Program-made: the position numbers and the translations under genes
Assembly: GCA_030620915.1 (NCBI GenBank)
Contig: JAUXIR010000055.1
Span: forward strand, 1-8,123
DNA from: Geopsychrobacter sp.
GTDB taxonomy: Bacteria > Desulfobacterota > Desulfuromonadia > Desulfuromonadales > Geopsychrobacteraceae
Reading direction: 5' to 3'
Length of the DNA stretch: 8,123 nt
The notes under the pieces: model-generated
Told to the model about the DNA's origin: nothing
What the model saw: only the letters and a program-made list of their open reading frames with translations
The model's database searches: none
Shown: in pieces, positions 6,730 to 8,123 of the stretch
How the letters are laid out: every line of letters starts with the position of its first letter
Numbering within the stretch: the first letter of the stretch is position 1

Positions 6730-6774
6730 GCTACCACCCTTTACAACGGCGGCATTTCTGTTAGATCTATAAGT

Positions 6775-7881
6775 ATGAAAATGAACGATTTCGACGATCT
6801 TGGGCCGAGTAAACTGCTTCAGCTGTATGATCCGGAATCCGGCTTGCGTGGCATGGTGGTCGTCGACAATATTGCCCTGGGGCCCGCCATCGGCGGCGTA
6901 CGCATCTCGCCGACGGTTTCACTGCAGGAGGTCGCCCGCCTGGCGCGGACCATGACCCTGAAGAGTGCGATCGCCGGACTCGACCATGGCGGCGGCAAGG
7001 CCGGCATCATCGCCGATCCCAAGCAGGAGAATATCGAGCAGTTGGTGCGCGCCTTCGCGCGCATGATGGGCGGGGTCGAAGAGTATGTCCCCGCACCCGA
7101 CATGGGTTCCGATGAGTCGATGATGGTCTGGATCAAGGAAGAGATCGGCCGGGTCCTCGGTCTTCCCGAGGAGGTCGGTGGCCTGCCGCTCGACAAGCTC
7201 GGAGCAACCGGTTACGGCGTTGCAGAGTGTGCCGAGATCGCCTGCAATCATATTGATCTGCCGCTACAGGGCGCACGCGCTGCAATTCAGGGCTTCGGTA
7301 ATGTCGGCCGGGCAGCGGCACGCTTCCTGGCTAAAAAAGGCGCGGTCATTGTCGCGGTCAGCGACAGTAGCGGAACCCTGACTCACGACAGGGGCCTCAA
7401 TATTGATGAACTGATCACAACCAAGCTGCATCAGGGCGCCGTTCTTGAATCGACTCAAGGGACCACCCTGCCTGGCGACGCGATTTTCGGCCTCGATTGC
7501 GACATCCTGGTTCCGGCCGCAACACCCGACGTCATCCATCGCGGCAATCTTGAACAGGTTAAGGCCAGGCTTATTCTGCAAGGGGCCAACATCCCGGTGA
7601 CCCTCGAAGCCGAAGAGATCCTCGCAGGCAAGGGGGTACTGGTGGTTCCGGATTTTATCGCCAATGCCGGCGGCCTGATCATGGCGGCGATGGAATATCG
7701 GCAGAAGAGTGCCGAGGAAGCCTTTGTCGCCATCGAGCGCAAAATCAAGAAAAACACCGACAAGATCCTGCACAAGGCAAAAAAAGAGAACCTCCTGCCC
7801 CGGATTGCCGCAGAACGGCTCGCCGTCGAGCGGGTCAAGGCCGCGATGGCCATGCGTAATCTGAGTTATCAGTGGAAATAA
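6775..7881 (+). CDS. Glu/Leu/Phe/Val-family amino-acid dehydrogenase, probably for a branched-chain or other hydrophobic amino acid
   Basis: Enzymes of this family oxidatively deaminate an L-amino acid to the 2-oxo acid and ammonia with NAD(P)+. The 368 residues match leucine dehydrogenases (about 365) better than glutamate dehydrogenases (about 415-450). The N-terminal domain has Lys63 in MTLKSA, catalytic Lys75 in DHGGGKAGI and catalytic Asp109 in PAPDMGSD. The nucleotide-binding domain has GFGNVG (173-178), and the late IANAGG motif is at 295-300. By alignment from memory, the lysine that binds the glutamate side chain (Lys89 in Clostridium GDH, in YKGGLR) is Ile39 here (PAIGGVR). The matching serine (Ser380) is Ala304. 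Leucine dehydrogenase has Leu40 and Val294 at these places. I therefore infer a hydrophobic substrate. The ATG at 6775 lacks a clear Shine-Dalgarno; a second ATG at 6781 is an alternative. It lies 45 bases after the Ada-like gene and converges with an E2 acyltransferase. Confidence 0.9.
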   Translation: MKMNDFDDLGPSKLLQLYDPESGLRGMVVVDNIALGPAIGGVRISPTVSLQEVARLARTMTLKSAIAGLDHGGGKAGIIADPKQENIEQLVRAFARMMGGVEEYVPAPDMGSDESMMVWIKEEIGRVLGLPEEVGGLPLDKLGATGYGVAECAEIACNHIDLPLQGARAAIQGFGNVGRAAARFLAKKGAVIVAVSDSSGTLTHDRGLNIDELITTKLHQGAVLESTQGTTLPGDAIFGLDCDILVPAATPDVIHRGNLEQVKARLILQGANIPVTLEAEEILAGKGVLVVPDFIANAGGLIMAAMEYRQKSAEEAFVAIERKIKKNTDKILHKAKKENLLPRIAAERLAVERVKAAMAMRNLSYQWK

Positions 7882-7919
7882 TCGATTCGCCACAGGTTCA
7901 CGCCGCGTCTCCTCTCCCT

Positions 7920-8123
7920 TCAGACACTCTCGATGAACAACAGTCCGGGATCCTCCAGATACTGGCCGATGCGGGTCAGAAAACGACAGGCCTCGGCACC
8001 ATCGGTGACCCGGTGGTCGAAGGTCAGAGAGAGAGGCAGGATGTAGCGCACTGCCAGCTCGCCCTCAACCACCCAGGGTCGCTGACAGATACGCCCGCAG
8101 CCAAGGATAGCGACGTTGGGCGA
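7920..8123 (-). CDS. 2-oxo acid dehydrogenase E2 (dihydrolipoyl acyltransferase), C-terminal end only
   Basis: Translated by hand from the right edge, this gives 67 residues ending in LEDPGLLFIESV at TGA (7922-7920). The stretch LPLSLTFDHRVTDGAEACRFL (29-49 of the fragment) is the catalytic end of the E2 acyltransferase domain, with the active-site His37 and Asp41 of DHRxxDG. The upstream part, NVAILGCGRICQRPWVVEGE, is also typical. E2 moves the acyl group from lipoyl-lysine to CoA in the pyruvate, 2-oxoglutarate or branched-chain 2-oxo acid dehydrogenase complexes. The fragment cannot say which. The neighbouring, converging amino-acid dehydrogenase favours the branched-chain type. The lipoyl and E1/E3-binding domains must lie beyond the window. 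The 38 bases between the two convergent stop codons hold no visible terminator. Confidence 0.93.
   Translation of the reverse strand, partial: SPNVAILGCGRICQRPWVVEGELAVRYILPLSLTFDHRVTDGAEACRFLTRIGQYLEDPGLLFIESV

Overview
The window looks like a chromosomal stretch from a Gram-negative bacterium with roughly 55-60% GC, probably of the Desulfuromonadia (Geobacter, Desulfuromonas, Pelobacter/Syntrophotalea) type. That placement is inference. It rests on the nuo gene order with a NuoC-NuoD fusion that runs in the same frame as nuoB, on the intergenic ACGCAGAG-type repeat, and on the gene mix. There are no mobile elements, CRISPR arrays or RNA genes that I can support.

Left part, minus strand (read from 4026 down to 1): rnhA (RNase HI), then after 112 bases the front of a complex I operon, nuoA, nuoB, nuoCD and nuoE, with nuoE running off the left edge. 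nuoA and nuoB overlap by a GTGA. nuoB and nuoCD share one reading frame and are divided by a single TAG codon, with no ATG, GTG or TTG in the 73 codons after it. This looks like a NuoB-C-D fusion gene interrupted by an amber codon. The 166-base gap between nuoCD and nuoE carries an imperfect inverted repeat with ACGCAGAG motifs.

Middle: a 285-base divergent region between rnhA and a plus-strand SulP-family anion transporter. It is full of short repeats: a heptanucleotide tandem array of nearly eight copies just before rnhA, and a four-unit array with an exact 20-base period before the transporter gene. The transporter has the SulP membrane domain but no STAS domain, and is followed by a terminator-like hairpin.

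Right part, plus strand: an AraC-type HTH plus O6-methylguanine-DNA methyltransferase fusion (Ada-like, without the N-terminal Ada zinc domain), then a Glu/Leu/Phe/Val-family amino-acid dehydrogenase. The residues in its substrate pocket are hydrophobic, as in leucine dehydrogenases. Converging on it from the right edge is the C-terminus of a 2-oxo acid dehydrogenase E2 acyltransferase. A branched-chain amino-acid dehydrogenase beside a 2-oxo acid dehydrogenase would form a simple degradation route: amino acid to 2-oxo acid to acyl-CoA plus NADH, with NADH then a possible electron source for complex I.

Most genes are ordinary housekeeping functions. The points worth a second look are the nuoB/nuoCD amber junction, the 20-base array, the heptanucleotide array and the dehydrogenase substrate-pocket residues.
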